Shown here: one piece after another, positions 1-6,004 of the stretch
Layout: each line of letters starts with the position of its first letter
How positions within the stretch are numbered: position 1 is the first letter of the stretch
Assembly: GCA_003641545.1 (NCBI GenBank)
Contig: QNAU01000071.1
Coordinates: 1 to 6,885 of the forward strand
Origin: Thermotoga sp.
Lineage (GTDB): Bacteria; Thermotogota; Thermotogae; B21-G9
Direction of reading: 5' to 3'
DNA: 6,885 nucleotides
Made by a program: the position numbers and the translations under genes
Notes under the pieces: generated by a model
Seen by the model: only the letters and a program-made list of their open reading frames with translations
The model's database searches: none
Told to the model about the DNA's origin: nothing

Positions 1-582
1 CTGAAAATGGTGGTAGGACTTGGAAATCCAGGGATCAAATATGCTATGACACGCCACAACGTAGGATTCATGGGCATCGACAGGATACTCGAAAGATTTG
101 AAAATGTCGAGATCACCGAGAATGTCAGGTACAAATTGTGGGAAGTGAAATTGGATGACAAGAGTTTCTATGTGGTTAAACCCTTTACTTACATGAACCT
201 GAGTGGTGTGATTTTCCCGGAGATAGTGAACAAGTATTCATTCAAATCGGAGAATTTTCTGGTGATACACGACGATGTGTACATAGATCTTGGAAGGGTT
301 AAGATAAAGTATGATGGCTCGAGTGGGGGACACAACGGGATAAACTCCATCGTCAGTTTCCTCGAAACCCCGAATTTCTGGAGGTTGAAGATAGGAATAG
401 GTCCAAAGAGGGAGGATGAGGATCTCGTATCCTTCGTTCTGGGAGAATTCGAGGAAGAGGAATTCGAGATATTGCAAAATGTTCTGAACACAGTCCCAGA
501 AATTGTTAGAACCATATTGAACCATGGCTACGAAAAAGCCATGAGTCTGTACAACGGAATGAAGGTGGAAAATGTGGAATGA
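1..582 (+). CDS. pth: Peptidyl-tRNA hydrolase, probably 5'-truncated by the window edge
   Basis: Cytosolic enzyme that cleaves the ester bond of peptidyl-tRNAs dropped by stalled ribosomes, recycling the tRNA. Numbering from the ATG at 7, the family signature is present: VGLGNPG at 3-9 with N7, TRHNVGF at 15-21 with the catalytic H17, the YMN segment with N64, HDD with D89, and GSSGGHNG with N110. These match E. coli N10, H20, N68, D93 and N114, aligned from memory. The 191 residues are a normal length. Codons 1-6 upstream of the ATG are open and read LK, which fits the usual start (a short lead, then K-x-x-VGLGNPG), so the real start probably lies just before the window; the ATG at 7 is the alternative. 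The stop overlaps the next start as ATGA (579-582), which implies translational coupling. The family assignment is near certain and only the start is open. Confidence 0.96.
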   Translation: MKMVVGLGNPGIKYAMTRHNVGFMGIDRILERFENVEITENVRYKLWEVKLDDKSFYVVKPFTYMNLSGVIFPEIVNKYSFKSENFLVIHDDVYIDLGRVKIKYDGSSGGHNGINSIVSFLETPNFWRLKIGIGPKREDEDLVSFVLGEFEEEEFEILQNVLNTVPEIVRTILNHGYEKAMSLYNGMKVENVE

Positions 583-1877
583 GATCACCGCTCATCATTT
601 TTTTCCACATCCTCCTTCTTTCCATCCTTTTCTCCGAACCTTTGAAGATAAAAGTTGTGTTCAATAGACATTACGGTGAAATATGTGCCTTTCTGAAATC
701 CGAATGTTCCGAAATACTCGATGAACTTGAAAACAGGATGATTCACGATTTGAATGAACTGGGGAAAAGAGAAAAATTGTCCTTCCTCACAACCCTTTCT
801 GGACAACCTTACACGAGTTTTCAAATCACCATGAGAATGGAAAATCTGAATGAGATATTGCTCTCCGCATATCAATACAAAGAGAATCTCGGTTTTCTCA
901 GATTCGTGAAGAGTGATGAGAAACGCTTCGATAAACTCAAAGACTTCGAATCCTCATTGATGGAGAGGATAGCTCTCATAAGACTGAAATTTGGAGATTA
1001 CGACGGATACTTGAGATTGACGTACAGATCGTCCGTGGATGAGTATCCTTGGTTTTCAAAGGATCGCAGATTTATGTGTTTCATCAGCGATAGAGGAACA
1101 GGAAACAGGGATCTTCACATACTCGATCTGGAGAACTTCGGAATCCTCAGGCTCACAACCACCAAAAGCAGTGAATATTTCCCGAGGTTCTCACCCGATG
1201 GAAAGACCGTGATATTTCAGAGCACGAAAACTGGTAGATGGTCAATCTGGATGGTCGATCTGGACAGATTTGAAGGATCGTATTTGAAATCTTTGAATCC
1301 CGATGGGAAGGGAAACCTCTACACACCTTTCTGGGATGAGAGTGGTATATACTTTTCGATGGAAAAAAATGGAGAATACGGGATCTATCTTTTCAAAGAT
1401 GGAATCCTGGAAAAACTGTTTTCAAGGAATGTTGAGATGTTCTCGCCTTTTCACTTCGATAACGGTATTCTGTTCACGATGGTGAAACCGAAGGGAGATA
1501 CCGGAATATTCCTTCTCAAGGATGGGAAGGCGATCCCATTTGAAGATACCCCGTTCAACGAGTTCGACCCGATCATCTCTGAAGATGGGAGATGGTTTGC
1601 CTTCGTCTCCAACAGGGAAGGGAAATTTTTCCTCTGGTTGAGAAGCATGATAACGGGGAAACTCTACGAGATTCCTCCACCATCCGATGGGGACATTTTC
1701 TACCCATCCTTCATGAACGATGAAAACATAGCCTTCACCTTTTATCCAACGGGAAAGGAACCGGATATATGGATCTACAATTTCAGGAGTATAATTGAGA
1801 TGGATGGAAAATTCGAGAAATTTTTGAGAGTTCTCGAAAATTTGAAATCTCTGTTCAACGAGGAGGCGATGAAATGA
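579..1877 (+). CDS. Exported TolB-like (PD40/WD40-like) beta-propeller protein, function unknown
   Basis: Protein of 432 residues. Residues 1-19 form a hydrophobic signal peptide (MRSP, then a run of I/L/F to about F18-S19) with no cysteine, so a lipoprotein is unlikely; it is probably periplasmic. Residues 20-150 are mostly charged and look helical, with C36 and C43, and I do not recognise them. From about 156 to 402 there are six propeller repeats (about 156-185, 200-229, 248-275, 288-316, 328-356, 374-402), each with an F/Y-x-P-x-F-like opening, a D/DG turn and a closing strand such as IWMVDLD; the second is the most canonical (FPRFSPDGKTVIFQS). This is the TolB C-terminal propeller type, usually a protein-binding scaffold. 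The terminal 30 residues are again helical. The ATG at 579 overlaps the pth stop, with AAGGTGG at 562-568 upstream. The gene ends in an ATGA overlap with the alcohol dehydrogenase gene. The fold is secure but the partner is unknown; calling it TolB itself would overreach. Confidence 0.85.
   Translation: MRSPLIIFFHILLLSILFSEPLKIKVVFNRHYGEICAFLKSECSEILDELENRMIHDLNELGKREKLSFLTTLSGQPYTSFQITMRMENLNEILLSAYQYKENLGFLRFVKSDEKRFDKLKDFESSLMERIALIRLKFGDYDGYLRLTYRSSVDEYPWFSKDRRFMCFISDRGTGNRDLHILDLENFGILRLTTTKSSEYFPRFSPDGKTVIFQSTKTGRWSIWMVDLDRFEGSYLKSLNPDGKGNLYTPFWDESGIYFSMEKNGEYGIYLFKDGILEKLFSRNVEMFSPFHFDNGILFTMVKPKGDTGIFLLKDGKAIPFEDTPFNEFDPIISEDGRWFAFVSNREGKFFLWLRSMITGKLYEIPPPSDGDIFYPSFMNDENIAFTFYPTGKEPDIWIYNFRSIIEMDGKFEKFLRVLENLKSLFNEEAMK
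1861..1866 (+). promoter_or_regulatory. Strong ribosome binding site that fixes the alcohol dehydrogenase start
   Basis: AGGAGG lies seven bases before the ATG at 1874, inside the last codons of the propeller gene. The ATG at 1869 (ATG AAA TGA) is only the in-frame end of the upstream gene, so 1874 is the start served by this site. Confidence 0.8.
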
Positions 1878-3043
1878 GTGCTTTCAACTTCGAGATTAAG
1901 ATACCCACGAGGCTGTTCTTCGGCGTTGGTTCTCTGGAAAGATTGGGAAAATTCGCCGGCGATCTTGGAAAAAAAGCCATGATAGTCACGGGAAGGCACA
2001 GCAGCAAGAGAACAGGTCTGTTGTATAGGGTGGAGGAGATACTGAAAAAAGCTGGTGTGGAATCCGTGGTGTTCGATAAGGTCACGCCGAACCCAACGGA
2101 TGAATTGGTGGATGAAGGATCGAAAATGGCGAAAGAGGAGGACGTGGATTTCATCATCGGTCTCGGTGGTGGTAGTTCGATAGATTGTGCCAAAGCCATA
2201 GCTATGACAACCTCATCCGGGGGTAAATTTTGGGATTACGTTTCGGTCGGCGGAGGCAAGAAACCCAAATCCGCCCTCCCAATAGTGGCAATAACGACGA
2301 CACACGGCACAGGAACGGAGATTGATCCGTTCGCGGTGATCACGAATTTGAAAACGAAGGAAAAAGTTGGAATAGGATACGATGTGATCTTTCCTAAATT
2401 CTCCATCGTCGATCCGGAACTGATGCTCACCCTCCCGAAGGATCAAACACTTTACACATCGATGGATGCATTCTATCACGCGATCGAAACCTTCATAAGC
2501 GTACATGCCAGCGTTTTTACGGACATGCTGGCTCTCGATGCGATGAGGAGGGTCGTAACGTATCTTCCGTTGGCATACGAGAACGGTGATGATTTGAACG
2601 CAAGAACCAATTTAGCATGGGCTAACACAGAGGCGGGAATAACGCTGACCTTGGCGGGTGCATCGGCGAACCATGCCATAGAACATGGAATAACGGGTTT
2701 TCATCCCGATATAGCACATGGACTTGGATTGTGCATGACTGGACCGAACTTCCTGGAACACATAAAAGATCACATAGTGGAAAAGTTGGCGATCGTTGGA
2801 AAAGAAGTCTTTGGGGTGTATGAAAGGGAGAAGGAGAAAGCATCGGAGCTCGCCATAATGAAACTGAGAGAATTCCAAGGGATCTTCAAATTGAACAGAA
2901 AGCTCAGAGAGTGTGGGGTGAAGGATGAGGAACTCGAGGATATAGCGAAGGTTTCCTACAGGGCGATGTACAGAGTTGTGGAGAATACTCCTGGGAACTT
3001 GAAGGAAAGTGATCTCCTTGAGATACTGAAAAAATCATTCTGA
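1874..3043 (+). CDS. Iron-containing (type III) alcohol dehydrogenase
   Basis: Cytosolic NAD(P)-dependent oxidoreductase that interconverts alcohols and aldehydes or ketones; in a fermenter it would reoxidise NAD(P)H. The 389 residues are a normal length. The Rossmann-like N-terminal half has the nucleotide motif GLGGGSSID at 96-104. The metal site in the helical half is recognisable by comparison with E. coli FucO: D198 and H202 in MDAFYHAIE, H267 in NHAIEH and H282 in AHGLG, with H271 matching the conserved FucO H267. One residue appears inserted between the last two ligands relative to FucO (15 apart instead of 14). The common PTTAGTGSE stretch reads TTTHGTGTEID (141-151) here, which points to a side branch of the family. 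Residues 297-340 form a long charged helical stretch. The C-terminal NTPGNLKESDLLEI matches the family's usual end. The start is set by AGGAGG at 1861-1866 and the ATGA overlap with the propeller gene. Substrate and metal cannot be told from sequence; butanol dehydrogenase-like is only a guess. Confidence 0.93.
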   Translation: MSAFNFEIKIPTRLFFGVGSLERLGKFAGDLGKKAMIVTGRHSSKRTGLLYRVEEILKKAGVESVVFDKVTPNPTDELVDEGSKMAKEEDVDFIIGLGGGSSIDCAKAIAMTTSSGGKFWDYVSVGGGKKPKSALPIVAITTTHGTGTEIDPFAVITNLKTKEKVGIGYDVIFPKFSIVDPELMLTLPKDQTLYTSMDAFYHAIETFISVHASVFTDMLALDAMRRVVTYLPLAYENGDDLNARTNLAWANTEAGITLTLAGASANHAIEHGITGFHPDIAHGLGLCMTGPNFLEHIKDHIVEKLAIVGKEVFGVYEREKEKASELAIMKLREFQGIFKLNRKLRECGVKDEELEDIAKVSYRAMYRVVENTPGNLKESDLLEILKKSF

Positions 3044-3087
3044 AGGGTATCCATCATTGCGGATGTAAAAAACTCCCCAGCCAAATT

Positions 3088-3119
3088 GAGGAGGTGAATT
3101 TATGTGTTTGAAAAAATAA
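3088..3119 (+). promoter_or_regulatory. nrdD translation start region: perfect SD, overlapping ATG/GTG starts and A6 tract
   Basis: GAGGAGGTGA at 3088-3097 is an almost ideal Shine-Dalgarno sequence. Two starts share bases: ATG at 3102 and GTG at 3104. The GTG opens nrdD (MFEKIRKRDG). The ATG is better spaced (seven bases after AGGAGG, against nine) but opens only five codons, ending at TAA 3117-3119. The two frames separate at an A6 run (3111-3116); one extra A would fuse the ATG to the nrdD frame. The GTG is preferred because the resulting N-terminus matches usual NrdD beginnings. Confidence 0.7.
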
Positions 3120-5200
3120 GAAAAAGGGATGGAAGAATTGTAAAGTTCGACCCTGAGAGAATTACAAACGCAATTTCTAAAGCAGGTACAGCTACAGGTG
3201 AATTTGATAGAGATACAGCAGAAAAACTCACAATTAGAGTACTGGCTATCGCACAGCAAGTAATAAAAGATAGGATACCAACAGTTGAGGAAATTCAGGA
3301 CATCGTGGAAGATGTGCTGATGGCATCTCCGTACCGAAAAACTGCCAAAGCATACATCATTTACAGAGAACAACACGCAAGAATTAGAGAGATTATATCC
3401 AAAGCCAATACAGATCTCGTAGATCAGTATCTTAATAAAATAGATTGGGAGGTTAACGAGAACAGCAATATGTCCTTCTCCTTACAGGGACTTAACAATT
3501 ATATTTCCTCCAAAATAAGCAAAGTGTATTGGTTGAATAAAATATATCCAGAAGAGATAAGGAGAGCTCACATAGAGGGGGATTTTCATCTCCATGATTT
3601 GGGTGTGTTATCCGTTTATTGCGTTGGATGGGATCTACTTGACTTATTATTAGAGGGTTTTAAAGGAGCAGTGGGGAAAATAGAAAGTAAACCTCCAAAG
3701 CACTTCAGCAGCGCCTTAGGACAGATTGTTAATTTTTTCTACACCCTTCAAGGTGAATCTGCTGGAGCTCAAGCATTTTCCAACTTTGACACTTTTCTTG
3801 CTCCATTCATCCGATATGACAAACTCTCATACGAGGAGGTTAAACAGGCTCTACAAGAATTTCTATTCAACATAAATGTCCCCACAAGGGTGGGATTTCA
3901 AACTCCTTTTACAAACATAACATTGGATTTAAAACCTCCGGAACACCTCAGAAATCAACCTGTTATTTTTGGAGGGAAATTTCAAGAGGAAACTTACGGT
4001 GATTTTGAGGAAGAAATGAAACTGTTCAACAAAGCTTTCTTAGAGGTGATGTTGGAGGGTGATGCAAAAGGTAGAGTTTTTACATTTCCTATTCCCACAT
4101 ACAACATCACCAGGGATTTTCCTTGGGGTGCCGAGTTTCTGAAGCCACTGTGGGAGATAACTGCAAAATATGGTGTCCCATACTTCTCCAATTTTGTTAA
4201 TTCGGATATGAAGCCGGATGATACAAGGAGTATGTGTTGTAGGTTGAGATTGGACACGAGGAAATTGGAAAAAAGAGGAGGTGGATTGTTTGGAGCAAAC
4301 CCGCTTACTGGGAGCATCGGAGTTGTAACCATCAACATGCCAAGATTGGGTTATCTGTCAAAGGATGAGGATGAATTTTTCGAAAGGCTGGATAAGCTTA
4401 TGCGATTGGCAAAGAGTAGTTTGGAGATAAAAAGAAGGATCCTGGAGAAATTTACAGAGCAGGGCTTGTATCCTTATGCCAAATACTATTTGAGGAACAT
4501 TAAAAAAAGATTTGGTGCATACTGGAAAAATCATTTTTCAACAATTGGGTTGGTTGGATTGAATGAAGCATGCTTGAATCTTTTGGGTGTAACCATTGGT
4601 GACCGGGAAGGCAAAGATTTTGGATTAAAGGTCTTGGAGTTTATGAGAAGTAAGCTCGTTGAATTCCAGGAAGAGACCGGAAACAATTACAACTTGGAAG
4701 CAACCCCCGCGGAGGGAGCATCCTACCGTCTCGCAATGATAGATAAGAAGAAGTATCCTGACATAATATGCGCAAATGAACGAGCCTTCAAAAATGGTGC
4801 AGAACCGTTCTATACGAATTCCTCCCAGCTCCCCGTTAATTATACAGATGATATATTTGAAGCACTTGATTTACAAGATGAACTTCAGACTAAATATACG
4901 GGAGGAACTGTTATTCATATTTTTATTGGAGAAAGAATCACTGACGGTGAAGTTGTGGAAAATCTTGTTCGGAGGATATGCCACAATTACAAACTTCCAT
5001 ATTTTACCATCACTCCAACATTCAGTGTATGCCCAAATCACGGTTATCTTCCGGGAGAACACTTTACATGCCCAAAGTGCGATGCTACATGTGAAGTGTA
5101 TTCAAGGGTTGTGGGGTATTTGAGACCCATAAGTCAATGGAATAATGGAAAAAGAGAAGAATTCAGATTGAGGAAGAATTTTAAGGTGATAGCGAAATGA
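3104..5200 (+). CDS. nrdD: Anaerobic (class III) ribonucleoside-triphosphate reductase, catalytic subunit
   Basis: Glycyl-radical enzyme that reduces ribonucleoside triphosphates to deoxyribonucleotides without oxygen. Its 698 residues are normal for a form with one ATP-cone. Residues 1-92 are the allosteric ATP-cone (KRDGRIVKFD at 7-16, VEEIQDIVEDVL at 61-72, YRKTAKAYIIYR at 77-88). The catalytic barrel carries HLHD (162-165), C173 (in the position of phage T4 C79), the vicinal pair C378-C379 in SMCCRLRLD, where the thiyl-radical cysteine should sit, and GGGLFGANPLTGSIG at 392-406. NSSQLP is at 572-577. A C-terminal zinc knob follows (C643, H646, C656, C659, with C663 extra), then the radical loop SRVVGYLRP with the glycine at G671. 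The sequence resembles thermophile and archaeal NrdDs more than the E. coli one; the reductant (formate or a redoxin) cannot be fixed from sequence alone. The GTG start at 3104 is chosen for its N-terminal match and strong SD. The stop overlaps nrdG as ATGA. Base composition is lower in G+C than upstream genes, and 10 leucines use TTA. Confidence 0.97.
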   Translation: MFEKIRKRDGRIVKFDPERITNAISKAGTATGEFDRDTAEKLTIRVLAIAQQVIKDRIPTVEEIQDIVEDVLMASPYRKTAKAYIIYREQHARIREIISKANTDLVDQYLNKIDWEVNENSNMSFSLQGLNNYISSKISKVYWLNKIYPEEIRRAHIEGDFHLHDLGVLSVYCVGWDLLDLLLEGFKGAVGKIESKPPKHFSSALGQIVNFFYTLQGESAGAQAFSNFDTFLAPFIRYDKLSYEEVKQALQEFLFNINVPTRVGFQTPFTNITLDLKPPEHLRNQPVIFGGKFQEETYGDFEEEMKLFNKAFLEVMLEGDAKGRVFTFPIPTYNITRDFPWGAEFLKPLWEITAKYGVPYFSNFVNSDMKPDDTRSMCCRLRLDTRKLEKRGGGLFGANPLTGSIGVVTINMPRLGYLSKDEDEFFERLDKLMRLAKSSLEIKRRILEKFTEQGLYPYAKYYLRNIKKRFGAYWKNHFSTIGLVGLNEACLNLLGVTIGDREGKDFGLKVLEFMRSKLVEFQEETGNNYNLEATPAEGASYRLAMIDKKKYPDIICANERAFKNGAEPFYTNSSQLPVNYTDDIFEALDLQDELQTKYTGGTVIHIFIGERITDGEVVENLVRRICHNYKLPYFTITPTFSVCPNHGYLPGEHFTCPKCDATCEVYSRVVGYLRPISQWNNGKREEFRLRKNFKVIAK

Positions 5201-5889
5201 AAATCGCTGGCTTTCAGAAAGTATCGTTGATAGATTACCCAGGTAAAATCAGCGCAATCATCTTTACTCAAGGATGTAATTTTAGATGCCCTTACTGTCA
5301 TAATCCAGAATTGGTGGATCCAAGACTATTCACAGATACGTTGGATGAAGAGGTGGTGCTTTCTTTCTTAGAGAGAAGAGTTGGTAAATTAGATGGTGTG
5401 GTTATCACCGGTGGGGAACCTTTGCTTCAACATGATTTAGCAGAATTTATAGGAAGGATAAAGGATATGGGTTATCTTGTAAAACTCGATACGAATGGTA
5501 GTCAACCGGAAATCTTGGAGCGATTGCTGGCTAAAAATCTGATCGACTACGTAGCAATGGATATTAAAGCTCCTCTTGAAAAATACCGTGATGTTGTGCG
5601 GGCAGATGTTTGTACAGAAAAAATTATGGAAAGTATTACGATAATCTTAAACAGCGGTATAGATCACGAATTTCGAACCACCGTTGTGAAAGAACTTCTA
5701 ATGGAAGGTGATTTAATTCGCATAGCCAATTTGATTAGAAATGGAAAGAGGTATGTTTTGCAGAAGTTTACCGCATCAAAGACATTAGATAAATCATTTG
5801 TCGATAAGGCAAAATGCTTTTCTGAAGATGAATTAAATACCATAAAAGAAAAGGTGAAAAAATATGTCAGCGAATGTATTATACGATGA
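5197..5889 (+). CDS. nrdG: Anaerobic ribonucleotide reductase activating protein (radical SAM)
   Basis: Radical-SAM activase that uses a [4Fe-4S] cluster and S-adenosylmethionine to create the glycyl radical on NrdD (expected at G671). The cluster motif CxxxCxxC is C27-NFR-C31-PY-C34, preceded by the typical IDYPGKISAIIFTQG. TGGEP at 71-75 is the SAM amino-group motif, and KLDTNGS at 96-102 and YVAMDIKAP at 118-126 are later conserved strands. At 230 residues it matches the longer NrdG2-type activases rather than the short E. coli NrdG of about 154 residues. The ATG at 5197 overlaps the nrdD stop, with AAGGTGAT at 5183-5190 six bases upstream, so the two proteins are probably made in coupled amounts. 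It shares the AT-rich composition of nrdD, with seven TTA leucine codons. The end of the gene overlaps a 28-codon frame starting at 5864. Other TIGR02495-like radical SAM activases look similar, but position directly after nrdD settles the role. Confidence 0.95.
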   Translation: MKIAGFQKVSLIDYPGKISAIIFTQGCNFRCPYCHNPELVDPRLFTDTLDEEVVLSFLERRVGKLDGVVITGGEPLLQHDLAEFIGRIKDMGYLVKLDTNGSQPEILERLLAKNLIDYVAMDIKAPLEKYRDVVRADVCTEKIMESITIILNSGIDHEFRTTVVKELLMEGDLIRIANLIRNGKRYVLQKFTASKTLDKSFVDKAKCFSEDELNTIKEKVKKYVSECIIR

Positions 5890-5950
5890 TCATTCGGGAT
5901 TTTTAACGGGACACCATACAACAGCGAATAAGGATGATATTGAAGTTTGA
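5864..5950 (+). CDS. Possible 28-residue small protein overlapping the end of nrdG
   Basis: A short frame starts at an ATG inside the last codons of nrdG (26-base overlap, different frame) and ends at TGA 5948-5950. AAGGTGA at 5851-5857 is six bases before the ATG, the same site and spacing as used by nrdG itself, which is the main support. The predicted peptide is acidic and histidine-rich: MSANVLYDDHSGF, then LTGHH at 14-18 and NKDDIEV at the end. It has no cysteine, no hydrophobic segment and no family that I recognise. Two of its leucines use TTA, like the nrdDG block. It could be a real small partner of the reductase, the stub of a longer gene cut off when the block arrived, or chance; the SD may simply arise from lysine and valine codons of nrdG. 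Confidence 0.4.
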   Translation: MSANVLYDDHSGFLTGHHTTANKDDIEV

Positions 5951-5966
5951 TAGATTTTCAATACCT

Positions 5967-5991
5967 TTGGTTAACAGAACCAATAGTTCTG
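5967..5991 (+). other. Two overlapping inverted repeats before the hydrolase gene
   Basis: TTGGTT (5967-5972) pairs with AACCAA (5978-5983) around a five-base loop. CAGAAC (5975-5980) pairs with GTTCTG (5986-5991) around another five-base loop. The arms overlap at 5975-5983, so only one RNA hairpin can form at a time. The second ends where the ribosome binding site of the next gene begins. No T-run follows, so neither is a Rho-independent terminator. The stems are only six pairs and may be chance; they could also be a protein-binding site in DNA. Confidence 0.3.
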
Positions 5992-5999
5992 AGGGGTGA
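5992..5999 (+). promoter_or_regulatory. Ribosome binding site of the M20 hydrolase
   Basis: AGGGGTGA lies five bases before the ATG at 6005. It fixes the start of the last gene, whose frame is also blocked upstream. No convincing -35/-10 pair was found between 5890 and 6004. Confidence 0.7.
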
Positions 6000-6004
6000 A
6001 AAAG

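Noticed and set aside
3044..3103. Promoter, NrdR box or terminator between the alcohol dehydrogenase gene and nrdD.
   Set aside because: No -35/-10 pair, no palindrome like the NrdR consensus (ACAC, AT core, GTGT) and no hairpin with a T-run is visible. A five-pair AAATT/AATTT repeat around the SD (3084-3088 with 3097-3101 region) is too weak to call.
4776..5123. A 115-codon plus-strand frame inside nrdD.
   Set aside because: It is an alternative frame of the conserved C-terminal part of nrdD, which holds the zinc knob and glycyl-radical loop; nothing supports separate translation.
5886..5893. Perfect 8-base palindrome ATGATCAT across the nrdG stop.
   Set aside because: Too short and expected by chance in AT-rich sequence; no flanking symmetry extends it.
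5934..5999. A 21-codon frame starting at ATG 5934 whose stop falls inside the M20 ribosome binding site.
   Set aside because: Its only purine run (AAGG) touches the ATG directly, leaving no spacing, and the peptide shows nothing recognisable.
5890..6004. Rho-independent terminator after nrdG.
   Set aside because: T-runs such as TTTTT near 5901 are not preceded by a GC-rich hairpin, and the inverted repeats at 5967-5991 lack a following T-run.
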